Shown here one piece after another: positions 1 to 7,620 of a stretch of DNA of 64,000 nucleotides (within the stretch, counting starts at the first letter, position 1; every line of letters starts with the position of its first letter). The translations under genes were made by a program, and so were the position numbers. The notes under the pieces are model-generated. The model did no database searches. It saw only the letters and a program-made list of their open reading frames with translations, and was not told the origin of the DNA. Source of the DNA: Caulobacter vibrioides OR37 (GTDB lineage: Bacteria; Pseudomonadota; Alphaproteobacteria; Caulobacterales; Caulobacteraceae); contig NZ_APMP01000022.1 in NCBI RefSeq assembly GCF_000372645.1, positions 1 through 64,000 of the forward strand, in the 5' to 3' direction.

Positions 1-60
1 CAAGCCCTACGGTCTCCGGGGTCGCCCGGCCGCTCCGTCGCCTCCCCATAGACCTTCAGC

Positions 61-94
61 GGCTGGCCGCGTGAAGCGGCGAAGCCGTGCTTTT
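61..94 (+). terminator. possible hairpin terminator
   Basis: A short interrupted hairpin pairs GGCT with AGCC and CCGC with GCGG, and is followed on the + strand by TTTT. It would suit a + strand gene ending to the left of the window, and it also sits just past the end of the leftward glycosyltransferase gene. Bases 1-60 hold no gene that can be supported; they could be the tail of a gene cut by the window edge. Confidence 0.3.
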
Positions 95-114
95 GTTGAA
101 ACGCGAACCGTCCT

Positions 115-1206
115 TTACGCCGCCGTCTTCTTCCGAAGCCGCGCCAGCCGGCGCAGGCGGCGCCAGAAGCGGGTCTTTTCGGGTTCGGGGTAGGGCTGCA
201 GGTTGCGGAAGAATTCCTCGGCGCAGGCGCGCCACGAGAACTTCTCGGCGAACTTGCGGACCACGACGCGGTCGAGGTCCAGGCAGGCCAGGCAGGCTTC
301 CTTCAGGCCGTCGGTCTGGCCCGGGGCAAGGACGCCGGCGTTCGAGCCTGGGATGATGTCCACCGGACCCGGGGCCGAGAAGGCCGCCACCGGCACGCCG
401 GCGGCCATCGCCTCCAGGATCACCAGGCCGAAGGTGTCGGTCAGGGACGGGAAGCAGAAGACGTCCGCGCCGCCGAAATAGCGCGCCAGCTCGTCGCCGA
501 ACTTGGCCCCCAGGAACTTCACCTCGGGATATTTCTCGGCCAGTTCCTCGCGCTGGGGACCGTCGCCGATAACGACCTTGGTGCCCGGCAGGTCGAGGCT
601 GGCGAAGGCCTCGATGTTCTTCTCGACGGCCACGCGGCCGACATTGAGGAAGATCGGGCGCGCCAGGCCCTCGAACGGATCGGGATCGCCCGGCTGGCGC
701 GGCTTGAAGATGTCGGTGTCGACGCCGCGCGACCATGGGGAGAGGTTGCGGAAGCCGTGCTTGGCCAGCTCGTCGCGCATGGTGGGCGTGGCCACCATCA
801 GACGGCCCGACGGCTTGTGGAACCAGCGCATGTAGGTGTAGCCGGCCGCCAGCGGCAGCGGCAGGCGGGCCGAGACATATTCGGGGAACTTGGTGTGGTA
901 GCTGGTCGTGAACGGCAGCTTCCACTCCAGGCAGATCCGGCGGGCGGCCAGACCGATGGGGCCCTCGGTGGCGATGTGGATCGCCTCGGGCTCGAACGAC
1001 TTGAAGCGCTCCTGCACCGGCTCATAGGCGCCGATGGCCAGCTTGATCTCGGGATAGGTGGGCAGCGGGAAGGTCGGGAACTGTTCGGGGCTGACGACAT
1101 CGACCTCGTGGCCCATGGCGCGCAATTCCTCGACCACCCGGGTCAGGGTGCGGACCACCCCGTTGACTTGAGGTTCCCAGGCGTCGGTAGCAAGCAGAAT
1201 GCGCAT
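115..1206 (-). CDS. GT4-family glycosyltransferase
   Basis: A 363-residue group 1 (GT4, GT-B fold) glycosyltransferase that probably adds a hexose to a lipid or glycan at the inner membrane. The N-terminal half carries DAWEPQVNGVVRTL, the glycine-rich acceptor-side loop typical of PimB/MgtA-like enzymes. The C-terminal half carries FLNVGRVAVEKNIEAF (donor-side strand) and SLTDTFGLVILEAMAAG, the E-x7-E type nucleotide-sugar motif. The ATG at 1206 is chosen because it overlaps the stop of the upstream phosphoesterase gene (TGATG) and gives the usual start MRILLATDAWEP; a longer upstream frame is not needed. Translational coupling to the metallophosphoesterase suggests a joint envelope-lipid role. 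The exact sugar and acceptor cannot be read from the sequence. Confidence 0.88.
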   Translation of the reverse strand: MRILLATDAWEPQVNGVVRTLTRVVEELRAMGHEVDVVSPEQFPTFPLPTYPEIKLAIGAYEPVQERFKSFEPEAIHIATEGPIGLAARRICLEWKLPFTTSYHTKFPEYVSARLPLPLAAGYTYMRWFHKPSGRLMVATPTMRDELAKHGFRNLSPWSRGVDTDIFKPRQPGDPDPFEGLARPIFLNVGRVAVEKNIEAFASLDLPGTKVVIGDGPQREELAEKYPEVKFLGAKFGDELARYFGGADVFCFPSLTDTFGLVILEAMAAGVPVAAFSAPGPVDIIPGSNAGVLAPGQTDGLKEACLACLDLDRVVVRKFAEKFSWRACAEEFFRNLQPYPEPEKTRFWRRLRRLARLRKKTAA

Positions 1207-2039
1207 CAGGCGGCGGCCGGCTCCGGCAACGGCTCTTCGGCGGCGGACTTGCCCAGCGACCGGGCGCGGTCGATCACCGACCACGACCGCTCCTTGGCCC
1301 ATTCCAGGATCTCGAGCTTGCCGTCGGCGTGCTCGACCAGGGCCGTGCAGCTTTCCACCCAGTCGCCGTCATTGACATAGGCGATGCCGTCGATGTCGCG
1401 CATCTCGGCCTTGTGGATGTGACCGCAGATCACGCCGTCGACGCCGCGGCGACGCGCTTCGTCCGCCACGGCGGCCTCGAAGTTCTCGATGAACTGCAAA
1501 GCGTTCTTCACCTTGACCTTCAGATACGCCGAAAGGCTCCAGTAGCCGAACCCCAGGCGGCGACGCGCGCGATTCACCAGAGTGTTCAGCATGAGGATGG
1601 TTCTATAGGACCAATCTCCGAGGAAGGCGAGCCACTTGGCGTGCTGCACGACGCCGTCGAACTCGTCGCCATGAACGACCAGGTAGCGCTTGCCGTCGGC
1701 GGCCTCGTGGATCACGTCGCGGGCCACGATCACGCCGCCGAAGTGCGTGCCGCAGAAGTCGCGGACGCGGTCGTCGTGATTGCCGGGCACGTAGATGACC
1801 TCGGCGCCCTTGCGGGCCATGCGCAGGATCTTCTGGACCACGTCGTTGTGGGCCTGGGGCCAGTACCAGCCGCTGCGCAGCTTCCAGCCGTCGATGATGT
1901 CGCCGACCAGATACAGCTTGTCGCACTCGATGTGGCGGATGAAGTCCAGCAGCAACTCGGCCTGGCAGCCACGCGTGCCCAGGTGCAGGTCGCTGATGAA
2001 GACGGAGCGGTAGCGGCGAACGGCGACGTCGGCGCTCAT
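1206..2039 (-). CDS. LpxH-like calcineurin-type metallophosphoesterase
   Basis: A 277-residue metallophosphoesterase of the UDP-2,3-diacylglucosamine diphosphatase-like group. All metal-binding blocks are visible in order: SDLHLG near residue 13, GDIIDGW, GNHDD, VVHGDEFD and a GHIHKAE block near the C-terminus. Such proteins hydrolyse phosphoesters or pyrophosphates of lipid or nucleotide-sugar substrates at the cytoplasmic membrane face. The start ATG at 2039 has a G-rich ribosome site (GGGGG) about 7 bases upstream; a longer in-frame start at 2102 has no comparable site. The gene is first of a two-gene leftward unit with the glycosyltransferase. Whether it acts on lipid A precursor or another glycolipid is unknown. 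Confidence 0.87.
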   Translation of the reverse strand: MSADVAVRRYRSVFISDLHLGTRGCQAELLLDFIRHIECDKLYLVGDIIDGWKLRSGWYWPQAHNDVVQKILRMARKGAEVIYVPGNHDDRVRDFCGTHFGGVIVARDVIHEAADGKRYLVVHGDEFDGVVQHAKWLAFLGDWSYRTILMLNTLVNRARRRLGFGYWSLSAYLKVKVKNALQFIENFEAAVADEARRRGVDGVICGHIHKAEMRDIDGIAYVNDGDWVESCTALVEHADGKLEILEWAKERSWSVIDRARSLGKSAAEEPLPEPAAA

Positions 2040-2300
2040 GGTCGAACCCCCGTTGAGGCGCCGCGAGATCGTTCCGTCCCCGGATCGGAAGATGGCGGCC
2101 AACGGCGAGCGATTAAGCTGATTGCGTGTCGCTTTGATGAAATGTCGACCTGGCCTTTTACCCGTTGTTTACCCGCGGCCGGTCGGGAATTGCTCAATTT
2201 CAGCGCATACGTCAAAAGGCGCGCGCTTGCGGCGCCGCTTTCGCCGCCGGCGCGGTTACGGACTGTTGCGGTGCAGCATCCCTCGCACTAGATCACCCCG
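2040..2300. promoter_or_regulatory. divergent intergenic region with short palindrome
   Basis: This 261-base gap separates the leftward phosphoesterase gene from the rightward TetR gene and must hold both promoters. AATTGCTCAATT at 2188-2199 is a 12-base inverted repeat that could be an operator for the adjacent TetR protein, but nothing beyond position and symmetry supports that. Confidence 0.35.
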
Positions 2301-2930
2301 ATGGACGCCGCTCGCCTCGCCAAGGACACGCCGAAGTCGCAGAAGACGCGCGCGCGGATTCTGGACTGCGCGATGCGCCTGATCGCCGAGATCGGCTATC
2401 ACGCGGCCACCAATCCGGCGATCGCCGACGCCGCCGGCCTGACGCGCGGCGCGATGCTTTATCACTTCCCGACCCGCGAGGCCCTGGTCGAGGCCGCCGT
2501 CGCCCATATCCAGGCCGAGCGCTCGACCCTGTTCCGCGCCGCCGCCGAGAACCTGCCGGCCGGCGCCGACGTCACCGAGCACGCGATCGACAGCTATTGG
2601 GACCTGCTGCACTCGGTGCCCTTCCAGGCCTTCGCCGAGCTGGAGGCCGCCGGCCGCGTCGATCCGGCGATCCGCGCCCTGCTGGCCCCGGCCCAGGCCG
2701 AGTTTGACCGCGCCCAGGCCGGCGATCACTTCCTGAAGATCCTGCACGCCGGCGCCGGCCCGCGCTTCCAGGCCAGCCGAGACCTGGCGCGATTCATGCT
2801 GGAGGGCCTGGCCCGCTCGACCCTGACCTACGACAAGGACGGCCGCAAGGAGCGCCTCCTGGCCGTGATCAAGCGGGCGACGCACATGCTGAACCGCAAG
2901 GGCGACATCCAGGACCTCTGGCCGGAATAG
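2301..2930 (+). CDS. TetR/AcrR family transcriptional regulator
   Basis: A 209-residue TetR-type repressor. Residues about 14-60 form the DNA-binding helix-turn-helix, with RARILDCAMRLIAEIGYH, TNPAIADAAGLTRGAMLYHF and the following YHFPTREALVEA helix matching the family pattern. The remaining part is a helical ligand-binding domain with no recognisable ligand signature. The ribosome site before the ATG at 2301 is weak, so the start is chosen by domain fit. The gene stands alone, transcribed away from the phosphoesterase and toward the convergent aminotransferase gene, whose stop is only 3 bases past its own. Its target is not shown by the sequence; self-regulation through the upstream gap is the default guess. 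Confidence 0.88.
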   Translation: MDAARLAKDTPKSQKTRARILDCAMRLIAEIGYHAATNPAIADAAGLTRGAMLYHFPTREALVEAAVAHIQAERSTLFRAAAENLPAGADVTEHAIDSYWDLLHSVPFQAFAELEAAGRVDPAIRALLAPAQAEFDRAQAGDHFLKILHAGAGPRFQASRDLARFMLEGLARSTLTYDKDGRKERLLAVIKRATHMLNRKGDIQDLWPE

Positions 2931-2933
2931 GCG

Positions 2934-4046
2934 TCAGGCCTTCAGCGCCTTGGGCAGCACCTGGGCGAAGATGTCCAGTTCGGCGGGCGTCGCGGTGCCG
3001 ACCCGAATCCAGGTGGGATGGCGAGGGCTGTCGAACACGCGCACCTCGACGCCCATCGCGGCCAGGGTCTTCTGGAAGGCCAGGTTCGGTTTGCCGCTGT
3101 CGACGAAGACATAGGTGCCGTGCGAGGGCAGGTAGGCCAGACCATTTGCCCGGCAGATGGCGTAGATCTTCTCGCGGCAGCCTTGCAGATAGGCCTTGGC
3201 GCCGGCCAGATAGGCTTGGTCGCCGTAGCAGACGGTCGCCGCCGCCAGGCCGGGGCGGCCCTTGTGAGTGGGGATCAGGCTCTTCAGCGTCCGCACCCGG
3301 GCCTCGGGACCGGCGATGAAGCCGACCCGCAGGCCGGCCATGCCGTAGACCTTGGAAAAGGTGCGGGCGACGATCACGTCGTGGCCGGCGCGAACCAGGT
3401 CCATCATCGAGTGGCGGACGGGGTCGGGGCTGATCTCGATATAGGCCTCGTCGACGATCACCGGACAGGTCTTGGCGACCTCGACGATGAAGGCCCGCAG
3501 AGCGTCGGGATCCAGCAGCAGGCCGGTCGGATTGTTCGGATTGCAGACATAGACGACGCCGGCCTTCACGGCCTTGGCGCGTTCGGCCAGGGCCGGCAGG
3601 TCGATCTGGTGATCGGCGGCGACGGGAACCCATTCCAGCTTGGCGCCCTGGCGCTCGGCATAGAGCAGGGGCGTGGCGTAGCTGGGCTGGGCCGAGACGA
3701 CGGGGCCGGTCTTGGAAAAGGCGGTCGACAGCAGCGACAGCGCCTCTAGCGAGCCGTTGCACAGGCCGACCTGCTCGGGCTTGAGGCCGTCGCGGGCCGC
3801 GATCAGCTTGACCAGCGGCGGCTCCAGCGTCCAGGCGTAATACGGCGTCTCCAGCAGGGCGTCGGCGGCGGCCTTGCGGGCGGCCGGGGAAGGGCCGAAC
3901 GGATTTTCGGTGACGCCCAGATGGGCGCGGATGGCCGGCGGCGCGTTCGGATCGACCGAGGTTTCGGCCCCAAGCGCCAGGGCGGGGGTCAGAGCCGGCG
4001 CCAGGGCCGCGCCGCCGATCAGCAGATTGCGCCGCGTCGTGTCCAT
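2934..4046 (-). CDS. Tat-exported class I/II (HisC-like) aminotransferase
   Basis: A 370-residue pyridoxal-phosphate aminotransferase of fold type I, nearest in look to histidinol-phosphate aminotransferases. Visible blocks are VTENPFGPS near the N-terminus, YVCNPNNPTG (cofactor ring contact), VIVDEAYIEI and TFSKVYGMAGLRVG, whose lysine should form the Schiff base. Unusually, the protein opens with TTRRNLLIGGAALAPALTP, a twin-arginine signal, so export to the periplasm is predicted. An Lrp/AsnC gene lies directly upstream on the same strand with 109 bases between, and a strong inverted repeat (4082-4110) lies in that gap. The substrate amino acid is unknown; real histidine biosynthesis is unlikely for an exported enzyme. 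Confidence 0.87.
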   Translation of the reverse strand: MDTTRRNLLIGGAALAPALTPALALGAETSVDPNAPPAIRAHLGVTENPFGPSPAARKAAADALLETPYYAWTLEPPLVKLIAARDGLKPEQVGLCNGSLEALSLLSTAFSKTGPVVSAQPSYATPLLYAERQGAKLEWVPVAADHQIDLPALAERAKAVKAGVVYVCNPNNPTGLLLDPDALRAFIVEVAKTCPVIVDEAYIEISPDPVRHSMMDLVRAGHDVIVARTFSKVYGMAGLRVGFIAGPEARVRTLKSLIPTHKGRPGLAAATVCYGDQAYLAGAKAYLQGCREKIYAICRANGLAYLPSHGTYVFVDSGKPNLAFQKTLAAMGVEVRVFDSPRHPTWIRVGTATPAELDIFAQVLPKALKA

Positions 4047-4081
4047 GATCCGCTCTCCAGCTCGGTCTAGATTTTTATTTT

Positions 4082-4110
4082 CGCGGAAAGCCGGCGTCCG
4101 CCTTTCCGCG
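4082..4110 (-). promoter_or_regulatory. 9-bp inverted repeat upstream of aminotransferase
   Basis: CGCGGAAAG and CTTTCCGCG pair perfectly around an 11-base spacer, 36 bases before the aminotransferase start. On the minus strand the repeat is followed by an A-rich stretch, not a U-run, so it is not a standard terminator for the upstream lrp-like gene. It may be an operator (for example for the neighbouring Lrp-type protein) or a leader hairpin. Confidence 0.45.
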
Positions 4111-4155
4111 CGATGCTCTAGTTGCCGCCCGTTGGTGACAGCCTCAAGACGCTCC

Positions 4156-4623
4156 TCACGTCAGGCTTATCGGCAAAGCCGTCGTGAACTTGATCTGCTC
4201 CATCGCGAAGCTGGACGAGACGTCGGTCAGCGGGGCGGTGGCGATCAGGCGCTTGTAGAAGCGGTCATAGGCGGCGATGTCGCGCACGACGACCTTGAGC
4301 AGATAGTCGACGTCGCCGCTCATCCGGTAGAACTCGATGACCTCGGGCAGGGCGCGGGCTCCGGCGGCGAAGGCGTTGAGCCATTCCTCGTCATGGCGGC
4401 CGGTCTTGACGGCGACGAAGACGGTCAGGCCCAGATCCAGCGCGTCGCGATCCAGCAGGGCGACCTTGGCGGTGATCACGCCGCTGTCCTGCAGGCGCTT
4501 GACCCGCTTCCAGCACGGGGTCTGGCTCAGGCCCACCCGGTCGGCGAGTTCGGCGATCGGGACGGTGGCGTCCTCCTGCAGGATGGCCAGCAGGCGGCGG
4601 TCGATATGATCGAGATCAATCAT
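4156..4623 (-). CDS. Lrp/AsnC family transcriptional regulator
   Basis: A 155-residue Lrp/AsnC protein. Residues 1-60 form the winged helix-turn-helix (DHIDRRLLAILQEDATVPIAELADRVGLSQ and PCWKRVKRLQDSGVI), and residues about 65-150 form the RAM effector-binding domain with VFVAVKTGRHDEEWL, YRMSGDVDYLLKVVVRD and YDRFYKRLI. Such octamer-forming proteins sense amino acids and usually regulate themselves and neighbours. The placement directly upstream of an aminotransferase and within a few kilobases of an amino-acid permease suits an amino-acid catabolic role. An inverted repeat resembling an Lrp site lies just upstream of its own start. Confidence 0.92.
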   Translation of the reverse strand: MIDLDHIDRRLLAILQEDATVPIAELADRVGLSQTPCWKRVKRLQDSGVITAKVALLDRDALDLGLTVFVAVKTGRHDEEWLNAFAAGARALPEVIEFYRMSGDVDYLLKVVVRDIAAYDRFYKRLIATAPLTDVSSSFAMEQIKFTTALPISLT

Positions 4624-4642
4624 CTCGCGATCCAGTGTGCTA

Positions 4643-4669
4643 GAGAACGAAATTCTCCGTATCGCGGAG
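4643..4669. promoter_or_regulatory. candidate Lrp/AsnC operator
   Basis: GAGAA-N5-TTCTC (4643-4657) overlaps a second repeat, CTCCG-N5-CGGAG (4655-4669). Both lie between the divergent lrp-like gene and the DUF6356 gene. The first resembles the A/T-centred palindrome of the Lrp consensus. Binding is inferred from form and position. Confidence 0.4.
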
Positions 4670-4745
4670 TTGATAACCTTTCAAACCATGTCTTTCTCCG
4701 AATCTCGCCCATCCTAGGAGGCCTCGGTCATCTAGCGGGGCGTCC

Positions 4746-4991
4746 ATGGACCTGTCGTTCACCCGTCATCCCAAGTCGGTCGGCGAAACCTATGGCGAGC
4801 ACATGGGCGTGGCGTGGAGCTTTGGCTTCACCCTGCTCGGCGCGGGCCTGGCGTGTCTCGTCCACGGCATTCTGCCGTTCGCCTTCGAGCGCACGGGCAG
4901 CCAGACGGTGCGCCGCCTGAACGAGCGGCTGTCGAACCGCTGCGCCAAGGCCGACGCGCACTTCGCGGCGGGCGAGACCGTCCGGGGATGA
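4746..4991 (+). CDS. small DUF6356-family membrane protein
   Basis: An 81-residue protein with the layout of the alphaproteobacterial DUF6356 family: a short polar start (FTRHPKSVGETYGEHMGVAW), one hydrophobic helix at about residues 25-47, then a basic and polar tail. Its function is not known; it is expected to sit in the inner membrane. Its stop overlaps the start of the YeiH-type transporter (ATGA at 4988-4991), so the two are translationally coupled and may be functionally linked. The ATG at 4746 gives the full conserved N-terminus. Confidence 0.8.
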   Translation: MDLSFTRHPKSVGETYGEHMGVAWSFGFTLLGAGLACLVHGILPFAFERTGSQTVRRLNERLSNRCAKADAHFAAGETVRG

Positions 4992-6001
4992 CCGCCGCCG
5001 CTCTGCGCGTGAGCGCCAATCGCCTGGGTCCCGGCGTTATCGCCGGCCTGCTGCTGGCCGTGATGGCCAAGCTGCTGTCCCAGAACATGCATGCTCCCGC
5101 GCCGCTGATCGCGGTGGTGCTGGGCATGATGCTGGGCGCGATGGGCCTGCAGGCCCAGCTGGGCGCCGGGCTCGATCTCTTCGCCAAGCCGGGTCTGCGC
5201 CTGGGCGTGGCCATGATGGGGGCCCAGATCAGCTGGGCCGAGCTGGCGGGTCTGGGCGGTTCGGCCCTGCTGGCCAGCGGCGTGGTCGTGCTGGGCGGCC
5301 TGGGCATCGGCGCCTTGGCGGGAACGGCCCTGGGCCTGCCCTTCGCCGAGGCCCTGATCGCCGCCGCCGCCTGCTCGATCTGCGGCGCCTCGGCCGCCCT
5401 GGCCGCCTCGCAGGCCGCCCCGGCCAGCCCCGCCAACCAGCGGACCACGGCCCTGGTCATCGTGGGCGTGAACCTGCTGTCGACCGTCGCCATGCTGGGC
5501 TATCCGCCGCTGGCCCACGCCCTGGGCCTGACCGCGCACCAGTCGGGCGTGTTCTTCGGCCTGTCGATCCATGACGTCGCCCAGGTGGCCGGCGCCGGGG
5601 CCTCGGTCTCGCCCGAGACCGCTAGCACGGCCGCCCTGGCCAAGCTGTCCCGCATCGTCTGGCTCGGCCCGGCGGTGGTGCTGATCGGCGTGATGCTGAC
5701 CCGAGGCGCGGAGAGCGATGGCAAGGCAGGCGCCTTGTCCCGGCTGAAGCCGCCGCCGCTGTTCGTCTGGGGCTTCGCCGCCCTGGCCGGCGCGCGGGGC
5801 CTGGGGCTGATCCCGCCGGCGCTGGTCTCCGCTCTGACCGCCTGCTCCAGCTTCCTGCTGCTGGCCGGCGTGGGCGCGATCTCGGCCAAGCTGGGCCCCA
5901 AGGCGCTGCTGGAGGTCAAGCCCCGGCTGGCGATCATGCTGGGCACGGTCACGCTGGCCGTCGCGGTCATGGCCTACGCGCTGACGAGAATATTCTTCTA
6001 A
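4988..6001 (+). CDS. yeiH: YeiH/UPF0324-family putative sulfate exporter
   Basis: A 337-residue polytopic inner-membrane protein of the YeiH (UPF0324, PSE) family, with about ten hydrophobic segments. The family signature is clear: VMAKLLSQN...PLIAVVLGMMLGAMG, GAGLDLFAKPGLRLGVAMMGAQISW, AAACSICGASAALAAS and FFGLSIHDVAQVAGAG. Members are proposed to export sulfate or taurine-derived anions, but biochemical proof is limited. The start at 4988 is set by the ATGA overlap with the DUF6356 gene; an earlier in-frame start would run inside that gene. No LysR regulator, the usual partner in enterobacteria, is adjacent. Confidence 0.88.
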   Translation: MTAAALRVSANRLGPGVIAGLLLAVMAKLLSQNMHAPAPLIAVVLGMMLGAMGLQAQLGAGLDLFAKPGLRLGVAMMGAQISWAELAGLGGSALLASGVVVLGGLGIGALAGTALGLPFAEALIAAAACSICGASAALAASQAAPASPANQRTTALVIVGVNLLSTVAMLGYPPLAHALGLTAHQSGVFFGLSIHDVAQVAGAGASVSPETASTAALAKLSRIVWLGPAVVLIGVMLTRGAESDGKAGALSRLKPPPLFVWGFAALAGARGLGLIPPALVSALTACSSFLLLAGVGAISAKLGPKALLEVKPRLAIMLGTVTLAVAVMAYALTRIFF

Positions 6002-6067
6002 TCAACGGCTCTTGGCGGGGCACGAAACCCGCTTCATGGTCCCCCCGAAGAGTCGGAGGAACCGCGC

Positions 6068-7522
6068 TTGAGCTTCTGGACCCGCCGCAAGGCGATCGAC
6101 ACCATCACCGCCGGCATCGACGGCGCGCATCAACTGAAGAAGACCCTGAGCTGGCCGCACCTGGTGGCGCTCGGGGTCGGGGCCATCGTCGGCACCGGCA
6201 TCTACACCCTGACCGGCATCGGCGCGGGCCTGGCGGGGCCAGGCGTCATCCTGTCGTTCCTGATCGCCGGCGCGGTCTGCGCCTGCGCGGCCCTGTGCTA
6301 CGCCGAACTCTCGACCCTGATGCCGGCGGCGGGCAGCGCCTACACCTATAGCTACGCGGCCATGGGCGAGCCCGTCGCCTGGTTCGTCGGCTGGAGCCTG
6401 ATCCTCGAATACACGCTGGTCTGCGCGGCCGTGTCGGTCGGCTGGTCGGCCCACGCCCACGACCTGTTCAAGGCGGCGGGCTTCTCCGAGCTTCTGTTGA
6501 ACGGGCCGCACGTCACGCTGCCGGGCGGCGGACATGGCCTGGTCAATTTGCCGGCCGTGATCATCTCGATGGCGGTGGCGGGGCTCCTGGCCATCGGCAC
6601 GCGCGAGAGCGCCACGGTGAACATGATCCTGGTGGCGGTGAAGATCGTCGCCCTGATCATCTTCGTGGCGCTGTGCCTGCCCGTCTTCGATCCGGCTCAC
6701 TTCACGCCGTTCATGCCCAACGGCTTCCAGGCGCACCTGCCGGCCGGCGCCGGCCCCGACGCCGCCAAGGTGGGGGTCATGGCCGCCGCCAGCCTGATCT
6801 TCTTCGCCTTCTACGGCTTCGACGCGGTCTCGACCGCCGCCGAGGAGACCAAGAACCCCAAGCGGGACCTGACCATCGGCATCGTCGGCTCGATGGCCGC
6901 CTGCACGGCCATCTACATGATCGTCGCCGCCGCCTCGATCGGGGCTTCCCGCGCCGAGGTGTTCTCCAAGAGCGAGGCGCCGCTGGTGTTCATCCTGGAG
7001 ACGCTCAAGCACGGCAAGATGGCCCAGCTGGTGGCCCTGGCCGCCGTGGTCGCCCTGCCCACCGTGATCCTGGCCTTCATGTACGGTCAGAGCCGGATCT
7101 TCTTCGTCATGGCTCGCGACGGCCTGCTGCCCCGCGCCCTGTCGAAGGTCAACGCCAAGACCGGGACCCCGGTGCTCATGACCCTGTTGACCGGGGTGCT
7201 GTCGGCGGTGCTGTCGGGCTTCCTGTCGCTGAAGGACATCGCGGAGCTGGCCAACGCCGGCACCCTGGCGGCGTTCATCGCGGTCGGCGCGTCGGTGATC
7301 GTGCTGCGGCTGCGCGAGCCGGATCGCCCGCGCGTGTTCTCGACGCCGATCTGGCCGGTGGTCGCCCCGGCCGGCATCCTGGGCTGCCTCTATCTGTTCT
7401 ACAGCCTGCCGGAAAAGACCCAGCGCTACTTCCTCTACGCCCATCTGATCGGCGCGGTGATCTACACCGCCTACGGGATGCGCAAGAGCGTGCTGGCCCA
7501 AGCGGAGAAGGCCCCAGGGTAA
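6068..7522 (+). CDS. APC-family cationic amino-acid permease
   Basis: A 484-residue amino acid/polyamine/organocation permease, similar to the bacterial YfnA/CAT group. Twelve or so membrane segments are visible, starting with LVALGVGAIVGTGIYTLTG near residue 40, the substrate-binding glycine-rich segment 1. Other family blocks are CYAELSTLMPAAGSAYTY, FFAFYGFDAVSTAAEETKNP and FMYGQSRIFFVMARDGLLP. The start is TTG at 6068, supported by GGAGGA at 6055-6060 with 7 bases of spacing. It probably imports an amino acid by proton coupling. It stands between the YeiH gene and an acyl-CoA dehydrogenase, with gaps of 66 and 98 bases, so it is likely its own unit. Confidence 0.93.
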   Translation: MSFWTRRKAIDTITAGIDGAHQLKKTLSWPHLVALGVGAIVGTGIYTLTGIGAGLAGPGVILSFLIAGAVCACAALCYAELSTLMPAAGSAYTYSYAAMGEPVAWFVGWSLILEYTLVCAAVSVGWSAHAHDLFKAAGFSELLLNGPHVTLPGGGHGLVNLPAVIISMAVAGLLAIGTRESATVNMILVAVKIVALIIFVALCLPVFDPAHFTPFMPNGFQAHLPAGAGPDAAKVGVMAAASLIFFAFYGFDAVSTAAEETKNPKRDLTIGIVGSMAACTAIYMIVAAASIGASRAEVFSKSEAPLVFILETLKHGKMAQLVALAAVVALPTVILAFMYGQSRIFFVMARDGLLPRALSKVNAKTGTPVLMTLLTGVLSAVLSGFLSLKDIAELANAGTLAAFIAVGASVIVLRLREPDRPRVFSTPIWPVVAPAGILGCLYLFYSLPEKTQRYFLYAHLIGAVIYTAYGMRKSVLAQAEKAPG

Positions 7523-7620
7523 GGCTTCCATTCTCGGGGACCATCGCTACAGTCTCGGCAAAACAGATGTTTGACGCGCCCCCGCTTCTAGCGAGGGCGC
7601 TGGACACCGGGAGAACGCGC

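Noticed and set aside
6673..7620. Long upstream frame joined to the acyl-CoA dehydrogenase
   Set aside because: It is an out-of-frame shadow of the amino-acid permease. The dehydrogenase begins at ATG 7621 with a ribosome site.
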